Both the position numbers and the translations under genes were made by a program. Below are positions 22,840 through 31,698 of a stretch of DNA of 39,709 bases, in pieces. This DNA is from Subtercola vilae (GTDB lineage: Bacteria; Actinomycetota; Actinomycetes; Actinomycetales; Microbacteriaceae). Each line of letters begins with the position of its first letter. The stretch's first letter is position 1. Where the stretch lies: positions 1 to 39,709 of the forward strand of contig NZ_QYRT01000035.1 in NCBI RefSeq assembly GCF_004923255.1, read 5' to 3'. The notes below the pieces were generated by a model. It did not search any database, was not told the DNA's origin, and saw nothing but the letters and a program-made list of their open reading frames with translations.

Positions 22840-23996
22840 CCGTCGTCATCCACGGGGCCACGAAGGTCGACGCCGACGGCCAGGTCGACGACTTCTGGGT
22901 GGCCACCTCCGGCTCGGCCATCGCCGCCACCGGCATCGGAACCGGCTGGCACGGCTGGTCGACAGCACCCGGCGCCACAGTGGTCAACGCCGCCGGCCGC
23001 TACCTCACCCCGGGCTTCATCGACGTTCACGGTCACGGCGGTGGAGGGCACTCGTTCGACAACGGCGCCGATGAGATTCGGTCAGCTCTCACCGTTCACC
23101 GCCAGCACGGCACCACCCGCTCGGTCATCAGCCTGGTGGCGAACCCCCTCGACACGCTCTGCCGATCGCTAGAGGTCATCGCCGACCTCGCCGAGCAAGA
23201 CCCGCTGATTCTCGGGTCGCATCTCGAGGGCCCCTACCTCGCACGAAACCACCGCGGCGCCCACAACCCCGACTACCTCCGTTCGCCCGACCGCGCCGAG
23301 ATCGAGTCGCTGCTCGCGGCGTCGCGCGGCACCCTCCGCCAGCTCACCCTCGCCCCCGAGCTGCCCGGTGCGCTCGACGCCGTCGACCAGCTCGTCGAGG
23401 CCGGCGTGGTGGTGGCCGTGGGCCACACCGACGCCGATTTCGCGCTCACCAAGCAGGCTTTCGATCACGGCGCCACCCTGCTCACGCACGCATTCAACGC
23501 GATGCCGGGTATCAAGCATCGCGAACCCGGCCCCGTCACGGCCGCGCTCGGAGACCCGCGCGTGGCCATCGAACTCATTCTCGACGGCTTTCACGTGCAT
23601 CCCGAAGTCGCCCGCGTGGCGTTCTTCGCCGCCCCCCAGCGCATTCTTCTCATCACTGATGCCATGGCCGCCGCGGGCTCGTCTGACGGGCACTACAAGC
23701 TCGGCGACCTCAACGTGTCGGTCGAGAACGGGCGGGCGATGCTCTCAGGCACCACGACCATCGCCGGTTCGACTCTGACTCAGGATGCCGCACTGCGGTC
23801 GGCCGTCATCGACTCGGGTATCGACCCGGTGCTCGCCGTACGTGCCCTCACCGCGTCTCCCGCACGGGCACTGCTGCTCGACGCGGCCCTCGGCTATATC
23901 TCGCCCGGCTTTGCAGCCGACCTCGTGCTGATGAGCCCCGACTGGCACGTAGACGACGTATGGGCCGCCGGCGAACCGGTGGCCCATACGTTGTAG
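22836..23996 (+). CDS. nagA: N-acetylglucosamine-6-phosphate deacetylase (386 aa)
   Basis: ATG 22836 with AAGGAG five bases upstream, overlapping the yrdB stop. Amidohydrolase-fold metal and catalytic residues are present: FIDVHGHGGGG, the Glu of SHLEGPYL, His in VGHTDAD, THAFNAM, and the catalytic Asp of LITDAMAAAG. It removes acetate from GlcNAc-6-phosphate, the first committed step of amino-sugar breakdown and peptidoglycan recycling in the cytosol. nagB is not in the window. A 16-bp hairpin is embedded in its last codons. Confidence 0.96.
   Translation: MTVVIHGATKVDADGQVDDFWVATSGSAIAATGIGTGWHGWSTAPGATVVNAAGRYLTPGFIDVHGHGGGGHSFDNGADEIRSALTVHRQHGTTRSVISLVANPLDTLCRSLEVIADLAEQDPLILGSHLEGPYLARNHRGAHNPDYLRSPDRAEIESLLAASRGTLRQLTLAPELPGALDAVDQLVEAGVVVAVGHTDADFALTKQAFDHGATLLTHAFNAMPGIKHREPGPVTAALGDPRVAIELILDGFHVHPEVARVAFFAAPQRILLITDAMAAAGSSDGHYKLGDLNVSVENGRAMLSGTTTIAGSTLTQDAALRSAVIDSGIDPVLAVRALTASPARALLLDAALGYISPGFAADLVLMSPDWHVDDVWAAGEPVAHTL
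23956..23991. terminator. bidirectional hairpin between nagA and icd, inside the nagA 3' end
   Basis: ACGTATGGGCC-G-CCGG (23956-23971) pairs with CCGG-T-GGCCCATACGT (23976-23991) around a CGAA loop, 16 bp in all with one G-T pair. The stem is palindromic, so it works on both strands; it lies a few bases before the nagA stop and 15 bp past the icd stop. It probably terminates both convergent genes although no T-run is present. Confidence 0.75.
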
Positions 23997-24006
23997 CCCG
24001 TGCGCC

Positions 24007-25227
24007 CTACGCCAGGCGCGTCTTGAGATTCTCGGTCAGCGTTGCCAGAAACTCCTCGGTGCTCTGGTATGCCTGCTCGGGCCCGACGAGAAGCGCGAGG
24101 TCTTTCGTCATGGCGCCCGACTCGACGGTCTTGATGACAACGTCTTCGAGGGTGTCGGCGAAGGTGGCCAGTTCGGCGTTGTCGTCGAGCTTGGCGCGGT
24201 GGGCGAGCCCACGCGTCCACGCGTAGATCGAGGCGATCGGGTTGGTCGAGGTGGGCTTGCCGGCCTGGTGCTGGCGGTAGTGGCGCGTGACCGTTCCGTG
24301 AGCCGCTTCTGCCTCGACGGTCTTGCCGTCGGGGGTGAAGAGCACGCTGGTCATGAGGCCGAGTGAACCGAAGCCCTGGGCAACGGTGTCGCTCTGCACG
24401 TCGCCGTCGTAGTTCTTCGCGGCCCACACGTAGCCGCCCTCCCACTTGAGTGCCGCAGCGACCATGTCGTCGATGAGGCGGTGCTCGTACGTGATGCCGG
24501 CTTCGGCGAACTTCTCAGCGAACTCGGCGTCGAAGACCTCCTGGAAGAGGTCTTTGAAGCGGCCGTCGTACGCCTTCAGAATGGTGTTCTTGGTCGACAG
24601 GTACACCGGGTACGAGCGGTTCAGCCCGTAGCTCAGCGAGGCACGCGCGAAGTCGCGAATGGAGTCGTCGAGGTTGTACATGGCCATGGCCACACCCGAA
24701 CCGGGCGACTGGAAGACCTCGAACGACTGCGCTTCGGCGTCGCTGCCCTCTTCGGGCTGGAACGAGATGGTCAGCGTGCCCTTGCCCTCGAAGCGGAAGT
24801 CGGTCGCCTTGTACTGGTCGCCGAACGCGTGGCGGCCGACGATGATCGGCTTGTTCCAACCGGGAACGAGGCGCGGGATGTTCGAGATGATGATGGGCTC
24901 ACGAAAGATGGTGCCGCCGAGAATGTTGCGGATCGTGCCGTTCGGGCTCTTCCACATCTTCTTGAGGCCGAACTCCTCGACGCGGGCCTCATCTGGCGTG
25001 ATGGTGGCGCACTTGACACCCACACCGTGCTTCTGGATGGCGTGGGCGGCGTCGATCGTGACCTGGTCGTCGGTCGCGTCGCGGTGCTCGATGCCGAGGT
25101 CGTAGTACTCGAGGTTGATATCGAGGTAGGGGTGAATGAGGGTGTCTTTGATCGACTGCCAGATGATGCGCGTCATCTCGTCGCCGTCGAGCTCGACGAC
25201 CGTTCCCTCAACGTGAATTTTCGACAT
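24007..25227 (-). CDS. icd: NADP-dependent isocitrate dehydrogenase (406 aa)
   Basis: Homodimeric, eukaryote-like IDH of the usual length (about 405 aa). Motifs are [44 protein letters not shown] in pieces, [11 protein letters not shown], the metal-binding [30 protein letters not shown] region, and the NADP-site stretch [17 protein letters not shown]. It converts isocitrate to 2-oxoglutarate with NADPH in the TCA cycle. ATG 25227 has AGGAG six bases upstream. A TAGGCT -10-like element and a short dyad lie about 55 bp upstream. Confidence 0.97.
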   Translation of the reverse strand: MSKIHVEGTVVELDGDEMTRIIWQSIKDTLIHPYLDINLEYYDLGIEHRDATDDQVTIDAAHAIQKHGVGVKCATITPDEARVEEFGLKKMWKSPNGTIRNILGGTIFREPIIISNIPRLVPGWNKPIIVGRHAFGDQYKATDFRFEGKGTLTISFQPEEGSDAEAQSFEVFQSPGSGVAMAMYNLDDSIRDFARASLSYGLNRSYPVYLSTKNTILKAYDGRFKDLFQEVFDAEFAEKFAEAGITYEHRLIDDMVAAALKWEGGYVWAAKNYDGDVQSDTVAQGFGSLGLMTSVLFTPDGKTVEAEAAHGTVTRHYRQHQAGKPTSTNPIASIYAWTRGLAHRAKLDDNAELATFADTLEDVVIKTVESGAMTKDLALLVGPEQAYQSTEEFLATLTENLKTRLA

Positions 25228-25274
25228 TCAAACTCCTAACCCAAGTAACACCGGTGGTACAGAAACAAGCCAAA

Positions 25275-25287
25275 GAGTAGCCTACTC
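25275..25287 (-). promoter_or_regulatory. candidate icd promoter element with dyad symmetry
   Basis: The minus strand reads GAGTAG-G-CTACTC, a 13-bp dyad containing TAGGCT (25284-25279), a common actinobacterial -10 form. The same GAGTAGGCT string lies upstream of sucC. No good -35 is seen at 17-18 bp. It may be a promoter, an operator or both. Confidence 0.4.
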
Positions 25288-25400
25288 GCTTTCACAACTG
25301 TCTTGACGTAGAGAGAGTTTGACGCCGAACTCACAGGTCGGGCGCCGGATGCCCTGGCTCCGCTGTGGCAAATGCAGGTGTGCCCCACTAGCCTGTCTGC

Positions 25401-25853
25401 ATGGGAAATCTGCGACTCGAAGAATTGTCGGCGACCAACATCGTCGCCGCCAACACGCTGACGCTCAAGCCCGGCCAGGAACAGTTCGTCGCTCCGGTCT
25501 CGCACTCCATTGCAGAGGCCTATGTGAACCCGTCCACAGCCTGGCCCCGGGTCGTGCTCGACGACGACGAGGTCGTCGGCTTCATCATGGGCAACTTCGA
25601 CCCCGACAGCCCGCATGACGAGTTTCGCGGCTGCATCTGGCGCATGAACGTCGCCGCCAATGCGCAGGGCCGGGGCATCGGGCGATTCGCTGTGGTGTCG
25701 TTGGCCGAAGAGGCGCGCTCACGTGGGTTCGATCGGTTGACCGTGATGTTCGAGCCGGGTGCAGACGGGCCAGAGGCCTTCTTCCTCGCTGTGGGCTTCG
25801 TTCCGATCGGTGAGACGCAGTATGGCGAGACCATCGCAGCACTCACGCTCTGA
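25401..25853 (+). CDS. GNAT-family N-acetyltransferase (150 aa)
   Basis: A single GNAT domain with a central WRMNVAANAQGRGIGRFAV, where QGRGIG is the acetyl-CoA pyrophosphate loop, and a final FFLAVGFVPIGETQYGE strand as in spermidine-acetyltransferase-like members. The HSIAEAYVNPSTAWPRVVLD opening also resembles that subgroup. The substrate is unknown. ATG 25401 has no strong ribosome-binding site. The 3' end overlaps the next gene by about 30 bp. Confidence 0.9.
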   Translation: MGNLRLEELSATNIVAANTLTLKPGQEQFVAPVSHSIAEAYVNPSTAWPRVVLDDDEVVGFIMGNFDPDSPHDEFRGCIWRMNVAANAQGRGIGRFAVVSLAEEARSRGFDRLTVMFEPGADGPEAFFLAVGFVPIGETQYGETIAALTL

Positions 25854-26187
25854 CGTGACTGCGAGTTCGCCCTCTGAAGCAGTCGACTTCGGCGCACTCG
25901 TTCTCGAAGTCGTTGACGCGATTCCGCCCGGATGTGTGCTCACCTACGGCGACGTTGCTGCGCTGCTCGGGTCACGGGCGGCACGAGCCGTCGGTACAGT
26001 TCTGGCGCGGTCGGGAGGTGCTCATCCGTGGTGGCGCGTGGTGCGTTCGGGCGGGCATCCGGCGCCTGGACACGAAGCTGCTGCGCGCGAACATTACGAG
26101 GGCGAGGGTACGCCGCTCACAGGTTCACTGAAGGAAGCGGGTTACCGAGTCGACTACGCTTTGGCGAAGTGGAATGCGAGCGGGTAG
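25822..26187 (+). CDS. alkyltransferase-like (ATL) DNA-binding protein, MGMT family (121 aa)
   Basis: A short MGMT C-domain with the DNA-binding helix (PPGCVLTYGDVAALLGSRAARAVGTVL in pieces) and HPWWRVVRSGG where methyltransferases have PCHRV. The acceptor Cys is replaced by Trp, so it cannot take up alkyl groups itself. ATL proteins bind O6-alkylguanine and hand it to nucleotide excision repair. I chose ATG 25822 with GGTGAG upstream; GTG 25855, just past the GNAT stop, is an alternative. It overlaps the GNAT gene and is probably co-expressed. Confidence 0.9.
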   Translation: MARPSQHSRSDVTASSPSEAVDFGALVLEVVDAIPPGCVLTYGDVAALLGSRAARAVGTVLARSGGAHPWWRVVRSGGHPAPGHEAAAREHYEGEGTPLTGSLKEAGYRVDYALAKWNASG

Positions 26188-26221
26188 CATCCACTGGTTG
26201 TCTAACACCTCTGACGTGTAC

Positions 26222-26264
26222 CTGTACCTGACAGAAGCTGTACCTGACAGAACCTGTGCCTGAA
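26222..26264. repeat. 16-bp tandem repeat upstream of the lipoprotein gene
   Basis: CTGTACCTGACAGAAG is followed by a copy differing in the last base and by a degenerate partial third copy. It lies in the 100-bp gap before the lipoprotein start. Role unknown. Confidence 0.9.
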
Positions 26265-26287
26265 TCCACCGAACACCGGGAGAAGCT

Positions 26288-26695
26288 GTGAAGCGTCGCG
26301 TGCTGATCACGCTTCCGATCGTTGCCGCGAGCGCACTGATGCTCTCTGCGTGCGGCATCGCCGATACAATCTCGCCGCCGATCCAGTCGGCACTGTACGA
26401 AACGACGGCCGATGCCGCGGGGGCGTCTGGCTCGCTGGTGCTGCCGTCGTTCGTCGAGGCCGACGCCACGCAGATTCGTCTCGTCACCCTCGACTCGCGA
26501 AACGCCGCCATCATGACCTACGCGGTGCCCGCTGTCGTGGCCACCGGCGAGGCCTGCACCCCCGACCAGATGGCGAAACTGCCGGTGATGGATCAGACCT
26601 GGTGGCCGCAGGCCCTGCCCGACCACGGCATCACCTGCTCGGGCGACTGGCACCTCTGGGCTGCCGGCAACCAGTTCTACGCCTGGAAGTCGTAG
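26288..26695 (+). CDS. putative lipoprotein of unknown function (135 aa)
   Basis: GTG 26288 has GGGAG close upstream. The N-terminus (KRRVLITLPIVAASALMLSAC) is a lipoprotein signal with lipobox LSAC, so the mature protein would be lipid-anchored outside. The rest is short, with two further Cys (GEACTP, ITCSGD) that could form a disulfide and a Trp-rich end (QTWWPQ, DWHLWAAGNQFYAWKS). I do not recognise the family. It is convergent with the ABC exporter genes. Confidence 0.8.
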   Translation: MKRRVLITLPIVAASALMLSACGIADTISPPIQSALYETTADAAGASGSLVLPSFVEADATQIRLVTLDSRNAAIMTYAVPAVVATGEACTPDQMAKLPVMDQTWWPQALPDHGITCSGDWHLWAAGNQFYAWKS

Positions 26696-26725
26696 CGACT
26701 CACACCAGCGCGTGGCACCAGCGCC

Positions 26726-28540
26726 TCACACCAGCGATTCGCGCCACGAGGCGTGCAGCTGCGAGAACCGGCCCGTGCCGGCGATGAGGTCTGCGGGGGT
26801 TCCGTCTTCGATGATGCGGCCCTGCTCCATGACCAGCACCCGGTCAGCGATGGCCACGGTCGACAGGCGGTGGGCGATGATGACAGCCGTGCGGTCGCTG
26901 AGGAGGGTCTGCAGGGCATCCTGAACCAGGCGCTCGCTCGGAATGTCGAGTGAAGCCGTTGCCTCGTCGAGAATGAGCACAGCAGGGTCGGCGAGAAACG
27001 CCCGAGCGAACGAGATGAGCTGGCGCTGGCCGGCCGACACCCGGCCACCGCGCTTGTTGACGTCGGTCTCGTAGCCATTCGGCAGGCCTTCGATGAAGGC
27101 GTCAGCCCCAACTGCTTTCGCCGCGGCGACGATCTCGTCTCGCGACGCACCCGGCTTGCCGATGGCGATGTTGTCGGCGACCGTACCCGAGAAGAGGTAT
27201 GCCTCCTGGGTGACCATCACGATGGCGCGCCGCAGATCTTTGGGGTGCAGCTGGCGCAGGTCGATGCCGTCGAGGGTGAGGATGCCCTGGGTGGGGTCGT
27301 AGAAGCGGGACATGAGTTTGGCGAGCGTCGATTTACCGGCGCCCGTCGAACCGACCAGCGCGATCGTCTGGCCTGCGGGAATATGCAGGGTGAATGAAGG
27401 CAGCACGACCCTGCCGTTCTGGTACGAGAACTCGACATCGTCGAAGGTCAGCTCGCCCTTCGAACTCCAGAGATCGATCGGGCTCGTGGGGTCGGGAACG
27501 CTGGGCTTCTCTTCGAGCACGCCCGAGATCTTCTCGAGGGCTGCGGCGGCAGACTGATACGAGTTGTAGAACATCGCCATCTCCTCCATCGGGTCGAAGA
27601 AGCGGCGGGTGTAGAGCACCGCCGCCAACAGCACCCCGATGGCGACGTGGCCGTCGATCACCCGGAAGGCGCCGACCAGGAGAACCACCGCCACCGTGAC
27701 GTTGCCGATGAGCACGAGACCCGGATCGAAGATTCCGAACAGCCGAATCACGCGGGCGTTCGCCGAGCGATACCCCTCGACGAGCCCCTCGAACTCGGCG
27801 TTGTTGCTCTTCTCGGTGCGAAATGCCTTCACCGCACGGATGCCCGTCATGGTCTCGACGAACTTGACGATGAGCTTGGCCGACGTGGTGCGGGTCAGGC
27901 GGAACAACGTCTGCGAGCGCAGCTGGAACCAGCGCGTGAGAATCACGAGCGGCACGAGCGCCACCACCAGAATCACGCCGCTCGCCCAGTCGAGCGAGAA
28001 CAGGGCGATACCGATGAAGAGCATCGAGAGCAGGCCCTGCACCAGCTGGTTGATGCCCGAATCGAGCAACTCACGAATGGCGTCGAGATCGCTCGTCTGG
28101 CGGGAGATGATGCGGCCCGACGTATAGGTCTCGTGAAATTCGAGGCTCAACTTCTGGGTCTGCACGAAGACGCGCTTTCGGAGATCGAGCAGCACGGCCT
28201 GCGAGATGCGGGCCGTCAGAACGGTGAACCACGCCATGAGAACGGCACCGACCACCCCGGTCAGCAGGTAGGCAACGCCGGCGAGGCCGAGGGGCATCCA
28301 ATCGTTCGAGAGCAGGGCGGGCAGCCCGCTGTCGATGCCGAAGGCAATGAGGGCGGGGCCGGCGACCTGGGCCGCCGTGCTGATGACGACCACCACGAGG
28401 CCGATGAGCAGGCGCGTGCGCTCGGGCCGCAGCAGCGAGCCGAGCAGGCGCGTCGAACGCTCGCGAATCTGGCGGCTCTCGGCCGCGGTGAAATCGTTGC
28501 GCTCTTCGCCGCCGACGCCCGAGACGGTTGCCTGGCTCAC
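26726..28540 (-). CDS. heterodimeric ABC exporter subunit with intact catalytic Glu (604 aa)
   Basis: A six-helix exporter membrane domain (about 40-340) fused to a nucleotide-binding domain: Walker [10 protein letters not shown] (397-405), Q445, signature VSAGQ (501-505, altered from LSGGQ), Walker B with catalytic E526 ([11 protein letters not shown]) and an H-loop His (IIAHRLSTV). GTG 28540 overlaps the stop of the partner gene (GTGA) with AAGGAG upstream. Its own Walker motifs and the partner's LSGGQ would form the active ATP site. It is a type IV exporter of drugs, lipids or peptides; the substrate is unknown. Confidence 0.95.
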   Translation of the reverse strand: MSQATVSGVGGEERNDFTAAESRQIRERSTRLLGSLLRPERTRLLIGLVVVVISTAAQVAGPALIAFGIDSGLPALLSNDWMPLGLAGVAYLLTGVVGAVLMAWFTVLTARISQAVLLDLRKRVFVQTQKLSLEFHETYTSGRIISRQTSDLDAIRELLDSGINQLVQGLLSMLFIGIALFSLDWASGVILVVALVPLVILTRWFQLRSQTLFRLTRTTSAKLIVKFVETMTGIRAVKAFRTEKSNNAEFEGLVEGYRSANARVIRLFGIFDPGLVLIGNVTVAVVLLVGAFRVIDGHVAIGVLLAAVLYTRRFFDPMEEMAMFYNSYQSAAAALEKISGVLEEKPSVPDPTSPIDLWSSKGELTFDDVEFSYQNGRVVLPSFTLHIPAGQTIALVGSTGAGKSTLAKLMSRFYDPTQGILTLDGIDLRQLHPKDLRRAIVMVTQEAYLFSGTVADNIAIGKPGASRDEIVAAAKAVGADAFIEGLPNGYETDVNKRGGRVSAGQRQLISFARAFLADPAVLILDEATASLDIPSERLVQDALQTLLSDRTAVIIAHRLSTVAIADRVLVMEQGRIIEDGTPADLIAGTGRFSQLHASWRESLV

Positions 28541-30330
28541 GGGGTGGTCTCCTTCTCGTGCTTCTCGAGGGGCTCTTCGTCGTCGAAGCTCGAGATGACG
28601 AAGCGGTAGTGCTCGTTGCCGGCGAGCAGTTCGGCGTGGGTGCCCACGGCCGTCACCCGGCCGTCTTCGAGCAACGCGACGCGGTCGGCGAGCGCCACCG
28701 TCGACGGGCGATGGGCCACGATGAGCGCCGTCGTCGACGCGAGAACCTGCCGAAGCGCCGCCTCGACCAGCGCCTCGGTGTCGACGTCGAGCGCCGACAA
28801 CGGGTCGTCGAGCACCAGCACGCGCGGGCGCGCCGCCACGGCCCTCGCAAGGGCCAGCCGTTGCCGCTGCCCGCCCGAGAGGCTCAGCCCCTCTTCGCCC
28901 ACCCGCGTGTCGAGCCCGAACGGCAGGTCGTAGACGAAGGCCGCCTGCGAGATCTGCAGCGCCTCAGCCACCTCGGCATCGGTCGCGTCGGGGCGCCCGA
29001 GAACCACGTTCTCCCGCACTGTGGCGCTGAACAGAGTGGCGTCTTCGAACGCCATGGCGATGTTGGTGCGAAGGTCGCTGCGGCTCAGATCGCGAATGTC
29101 GACGCCGTCGAGGCGAACCGAACCACCTGTCACGTCGTAGAGCCGGGTGGTGAGCGCCGTCAGCGTGGTCTTGCCCGAACCGGTGAGACCCACGAGCGCC
29201 ATGGTCTCGCCCGGCTCGACGACGAGGTCGATACCGTTCAGCAGATCACTGAACCGGTCGGGCGAGTCGTGGTAGCGAAAGTGCACGTTCTCGAACGTGA
29301 GCTGACCGCGCGGGTTCTGGATGCTCGTGGGCGACACCGGGTCTTCTATGGTGTTCACCGAATCGAGAACATCGAAGAACCTCGCCGTGGCGGTCTTGGC
29401 ATCGAGCGTCATCGCGAGAAAGTAGCCCATCGACTCCACCGGGAACAGCAGCACGGTGCCTGTGGCGAAGAACGCCACCAGTTCCCCCACCGACGAATGC
29501 CCGGTCGACGCAAGCCACACACCCGTGACGAGGCACACCGCGAACGCGATGTCGGGAATCATCAGCAGCCACAGCCAGATGTTCGCGACGGCCTTCGCCT
29601 TCTCGATCTCGGTGCCCTGCAACTGCTCGGCCTGGGTCTGGAATTTCTTCAGCGCGAACGAGCCCCGCCCGAACGCCTTCAGCACGCGGATTCCGTGCAC
29701 CGACTCCTCAACCGAGGTGGCAAGGTCGCCCACCTGGTCTTGGCTCCGCCTGGCAGCGTCGGAGTACTTGCCCTCGAACACGTAGCTGTAGGCCAGCAGG
29801 GGAACCGAGGCCACCACGAAGATGAGCCCGAGCACCCAGTTCAGGCTGATCAGAATGGCGAAGCCGATGACAATGGTGACCACGTTCACCACAAGGATGA
29901 CGATGCCGAACGAGAGCCAGCGCCGGATGAGGTTCAGGTCGCTGACTGCCCGCGACAGCAGCTGGCCGCTCGGCCAGCGGTCGTGAAACTCGACCGGCAG
30001 GTCTTGCAGGTGATCGAAGAGGCTGTTGCGCATGCGCGCCTCGACGTGGGTACCCGGTGTGAGCACGAGAACCCGGCGAAGCGCGATGAGCACGGCTTCG
30101 AGAACGCCGAGGCCGAGAACGGCCAGCACCACGGGCCAGATCTCCGCAGAATCGCCCGCGGAGAGCGGCCCGTCGATGAGCACCTGCAGAATCTGCGGAA
30201 TGATGAGCGAGACCACGCTCGCCGTCAACGAAACGACCATCGCGCCGTAGATACGGGGCATGGCCGGCTTCGCATAGGTGTAGAGGCGGGCGAGGGTGCG
30301 AATCGTCGTCTGCTGGTTCTGTGCAGGCAT
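28537..30330 (-). CDS. heterodimeric ABC exporter subunit with degenerate ATP site (597 aa)
   Basis: Same layout as its partner: six membrane helices, then Walker [10 protein letters not shown] (381-389) and signature LSGGQ (484-488). The catalytic Glu is Asp (D509 in [11 protein letters not shown]) and the Q-loop Gln is Glu (E429 in AFEDATLF). The degenerate ATP site therefore consists of this subunit's Walker motifs and the partner's altered VSAGQ, the arrangement known from heterodimeric exporters such as TM287/288. ATG 30330 has AAAGG only three bases upstream. First gene of the pair. Confidence 0.95.
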   Translation of the reverse strand: MPAQNQQTTIRTLARLYTYAKPAMPRIYGAMVVSLTASVVSLIIPQILQVLIDGPLSAGDSAEIWPVVLAVLGLGVLEAVLIALRRVLVLTPGTHVEARMRNSLFDHLQDLPVEFHDRWPSGQLLSRAVSDLNLIRRWLSFGIVILVVNVVTIVIGFAILISLNWVLGLIFVVASVPLLAYSYVFEGKYSDAARRSQDQVGDLATSVEESVHGIRVLKAFGRGSFALKKFQTQAEQLQGTEIEKAKAVANIWLWLLMIPDIAFAVCLVTGVWLASTGHSSVGELVAFFATGTVLLFPVESMGYFLAMTLDAKTATARFFDVLDSVNTIEDPVSPTSIQNPRGQLTFENVHFRYHDSPDRFSDLLNGIDLVVEPGETMALVGLTGSGKTTLTALTTRLYDVTGGSVRLDGVDIRDLSRSDLRTNIAMAFEDATLFSATVRENVVLGRPDATDAEVAEALQISQAAFVYDLPFGLDTRVGEEGLSLSGGQRQRLALARAVAARPRVLVLDDPLSALDVDTEALVEAALRQVLASTTALIVAHRPSTVALADRVALLEDGRVTAVGTHAELLAGNEHYRFVISSFDDEEPLEKHEKETTP

Positions 30331-30399
30331 AGCCTTTGAGGCTATCGAGGTTCGCGTGCGACACGCAAGCTGAGAGCGCTGACGGCGTCAGCGAATGCG

Positions 30400-31623
30400 T
30401 CAGCGAATGCGTACCGAGAGGCAGGTCACGCAGCCCTCGAGCTTCTCGTACTCGCTGATGTCGACCGCGATCACGCGGTATCCGAGGTTTTCGATGAGCA
30501 GGGCGGTGAGCGGGGCCGACGTGGCCATCAGCACAGTGTCATCGGTGAGTTTGACGACGTGCGCGCCACCTTCTTCGGGCACGCTCAGAAAACGGTCGAA
30601 GATCTGGGGATCATCCACCAGCGGCAGATAGCCGATGACGGTGCCGTCGGGCATTGCGGTGACCGCGCTCTTCAAATGCAGCACCTTGGTGAGGGGCACG
30701 GCGACGACGGTGTAGCCGAGGGCCGCGACGATGTGGCGCAGCTGATGGATTCCCTCGGCGTTCGTGCGGCTGCTCCGACCAACGTAGACGGTGCTGCCCA
30801 CCTTCAGCACGTCTCCCCCGTCGAGCGTGCCGGGAGCCACGATGCGGGCGAGCTTCAGCCCGAGTTCGGTCACGGTCTTCTCGACGGCGTCGGTCTCTTC
30901 GACGCGATGCTCGCTGCCCGGGCTGCCGAGCACGGCTACATCGCCGAAGATCACCACCGCGTCTTCGACGAACACCGAATCGGCGAGGTGATCTGCAGTG
31001 TCGACCTCCACCGTCGACCAGCCCGCCGTTTCGAGCACCGACACGTACGATTCCCACTGCTCTTCTGCGAGCTCGAGGTCGATCTCGCTCTTCTCGAGAT
31101 GCGTGACATGCCCGTCGGCCAGTGTCGCCGGGGGGCGCCGGATGATCGCAATGCGGCGCTCCACAGCCCCCGCTGCTCGCACTCCGCGCGGCCCGTATGC
31201 CGCGATGCCCGCGTACACGCGGCGACCGATCGTCGCCGTCGTCAGAATGACCAGCAGCACGAAGATCAGGTTGATGCCCACCAGCGTCGCCACCAGGTAG
31301 TCGACAACGGTGCCGTCGAGAGGCGTGCCACTCACCACAATCGGCACACCGGTGCCGATGAGAGCGCCGAGCACGCCTGCCACGAGCCCGGCAGCCAGGG
31401 CGAGGTACCAGGTCGCGTAGGCGCCCACCCAGGCCAGAACGGCCAGAAACAGCAGCGTGAACAGGGTCTGCGGAACGAAGAACGCGTTGACTTCAGGAAA
31501 GTAGTCAGGTTTGAACCCGTTCGCCATGAAGAACGCCAACAGCATCACTACATGGGCGATGGCAGCGACGACGACCGCCGAGACGGCGGAGGCGACAAGG
31601 GCACGCAGGCTGAACAGCTTCAT
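30400..31623 (-). CDS. dimethylargininase (DDAH-like) with N-terminal membrane domain (407 aa)
   Basis: ATG 31623 is the natural start; the frame reaches 31683 without better support. Residues about 1-135 hold four hydrophobic helices (including LVASAVSAVVVAAIAHVVMLL and LVGINLIFVLLVILTTATIG). The C-terminal 250 residues are a guanidino-modifying pentein domain: ADSVFVEDAVVIF, GSEHRVEE, PGTLDGGDVLKVGSTVYVGRSSRTN in pieces, and the terminal TCLSVRI with probable nucleophile C401. DDAH converts methylated arginine to citrulline and dimethylamine. The fusion would place the enzyme on the inner face of the membrane. Gene neighbours give no substrate clue. Related penteins such as arginine deiminase are less likely given GGDVL and TCLS. 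Confidence 0.85.
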   Translation of the reverse strand: MKLFSLRALVASAVSAVVVAAIAHVVMLLAFFMANGFKPDYFPEVNAFFVPQTLFTLLFLAVLAWVGAYATWYLALAAGLVAGVLGALIGTGVPIVVSGTPLDGTVVDYLVATLVGINLIFVLLVILTTATIGRRVYAGIAAYGPRGVRAAGAVERRIAIIRRPPATLADGHVTHLEKSEIDLELAEEQWESYVSVLETAGWSTVEVDTADHLADSVFVEDAVVIFGDVAVLGSPGSEHRVEETDAVEKTVTELGLKLARIVAPGTLDGGDVLKVGSTVYVGRSSRTNAEGIHQLRHIVAALGYTVVAVPLTKVLHLKSAVTAMPDGTVIGYLPLVDDPQIFDRFLSVPEEGGAHVVKLTDDTVLMATSAPLTALLIENLGYRVIAVDISEYEKLEGCVTCLSVRIR

Positions 31624-31698
31624 GCCGACGACCCTATCGCCTCGACCTATCGACGAGCTTCTGCTCAGCTGTCGACAGGCCATCGGCGAACGGCAGGC

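Noticed and set aside
20892-23051. Minus-strand open frame spanning the MFS gene in another frame
   Set aside because: Runs through the MFS gene, the divergent gap and the antisense of yrdB; Arg/His-rich shadow.
24007-25227. Monomeric-type IDH
   Set aside because: Length and motifs are those of the homodimeric 400-aa type, not the 740-aa monomeric enzyme of Corynebacterium.
28528-30339. Plus-strand open frame of about 600 codons opposite the ABC exporter gene
   Set aside because: Product is His/Arg/Glu-rich without domains; it mirrors the codon bias of the clear exporter gene on the minus strand.
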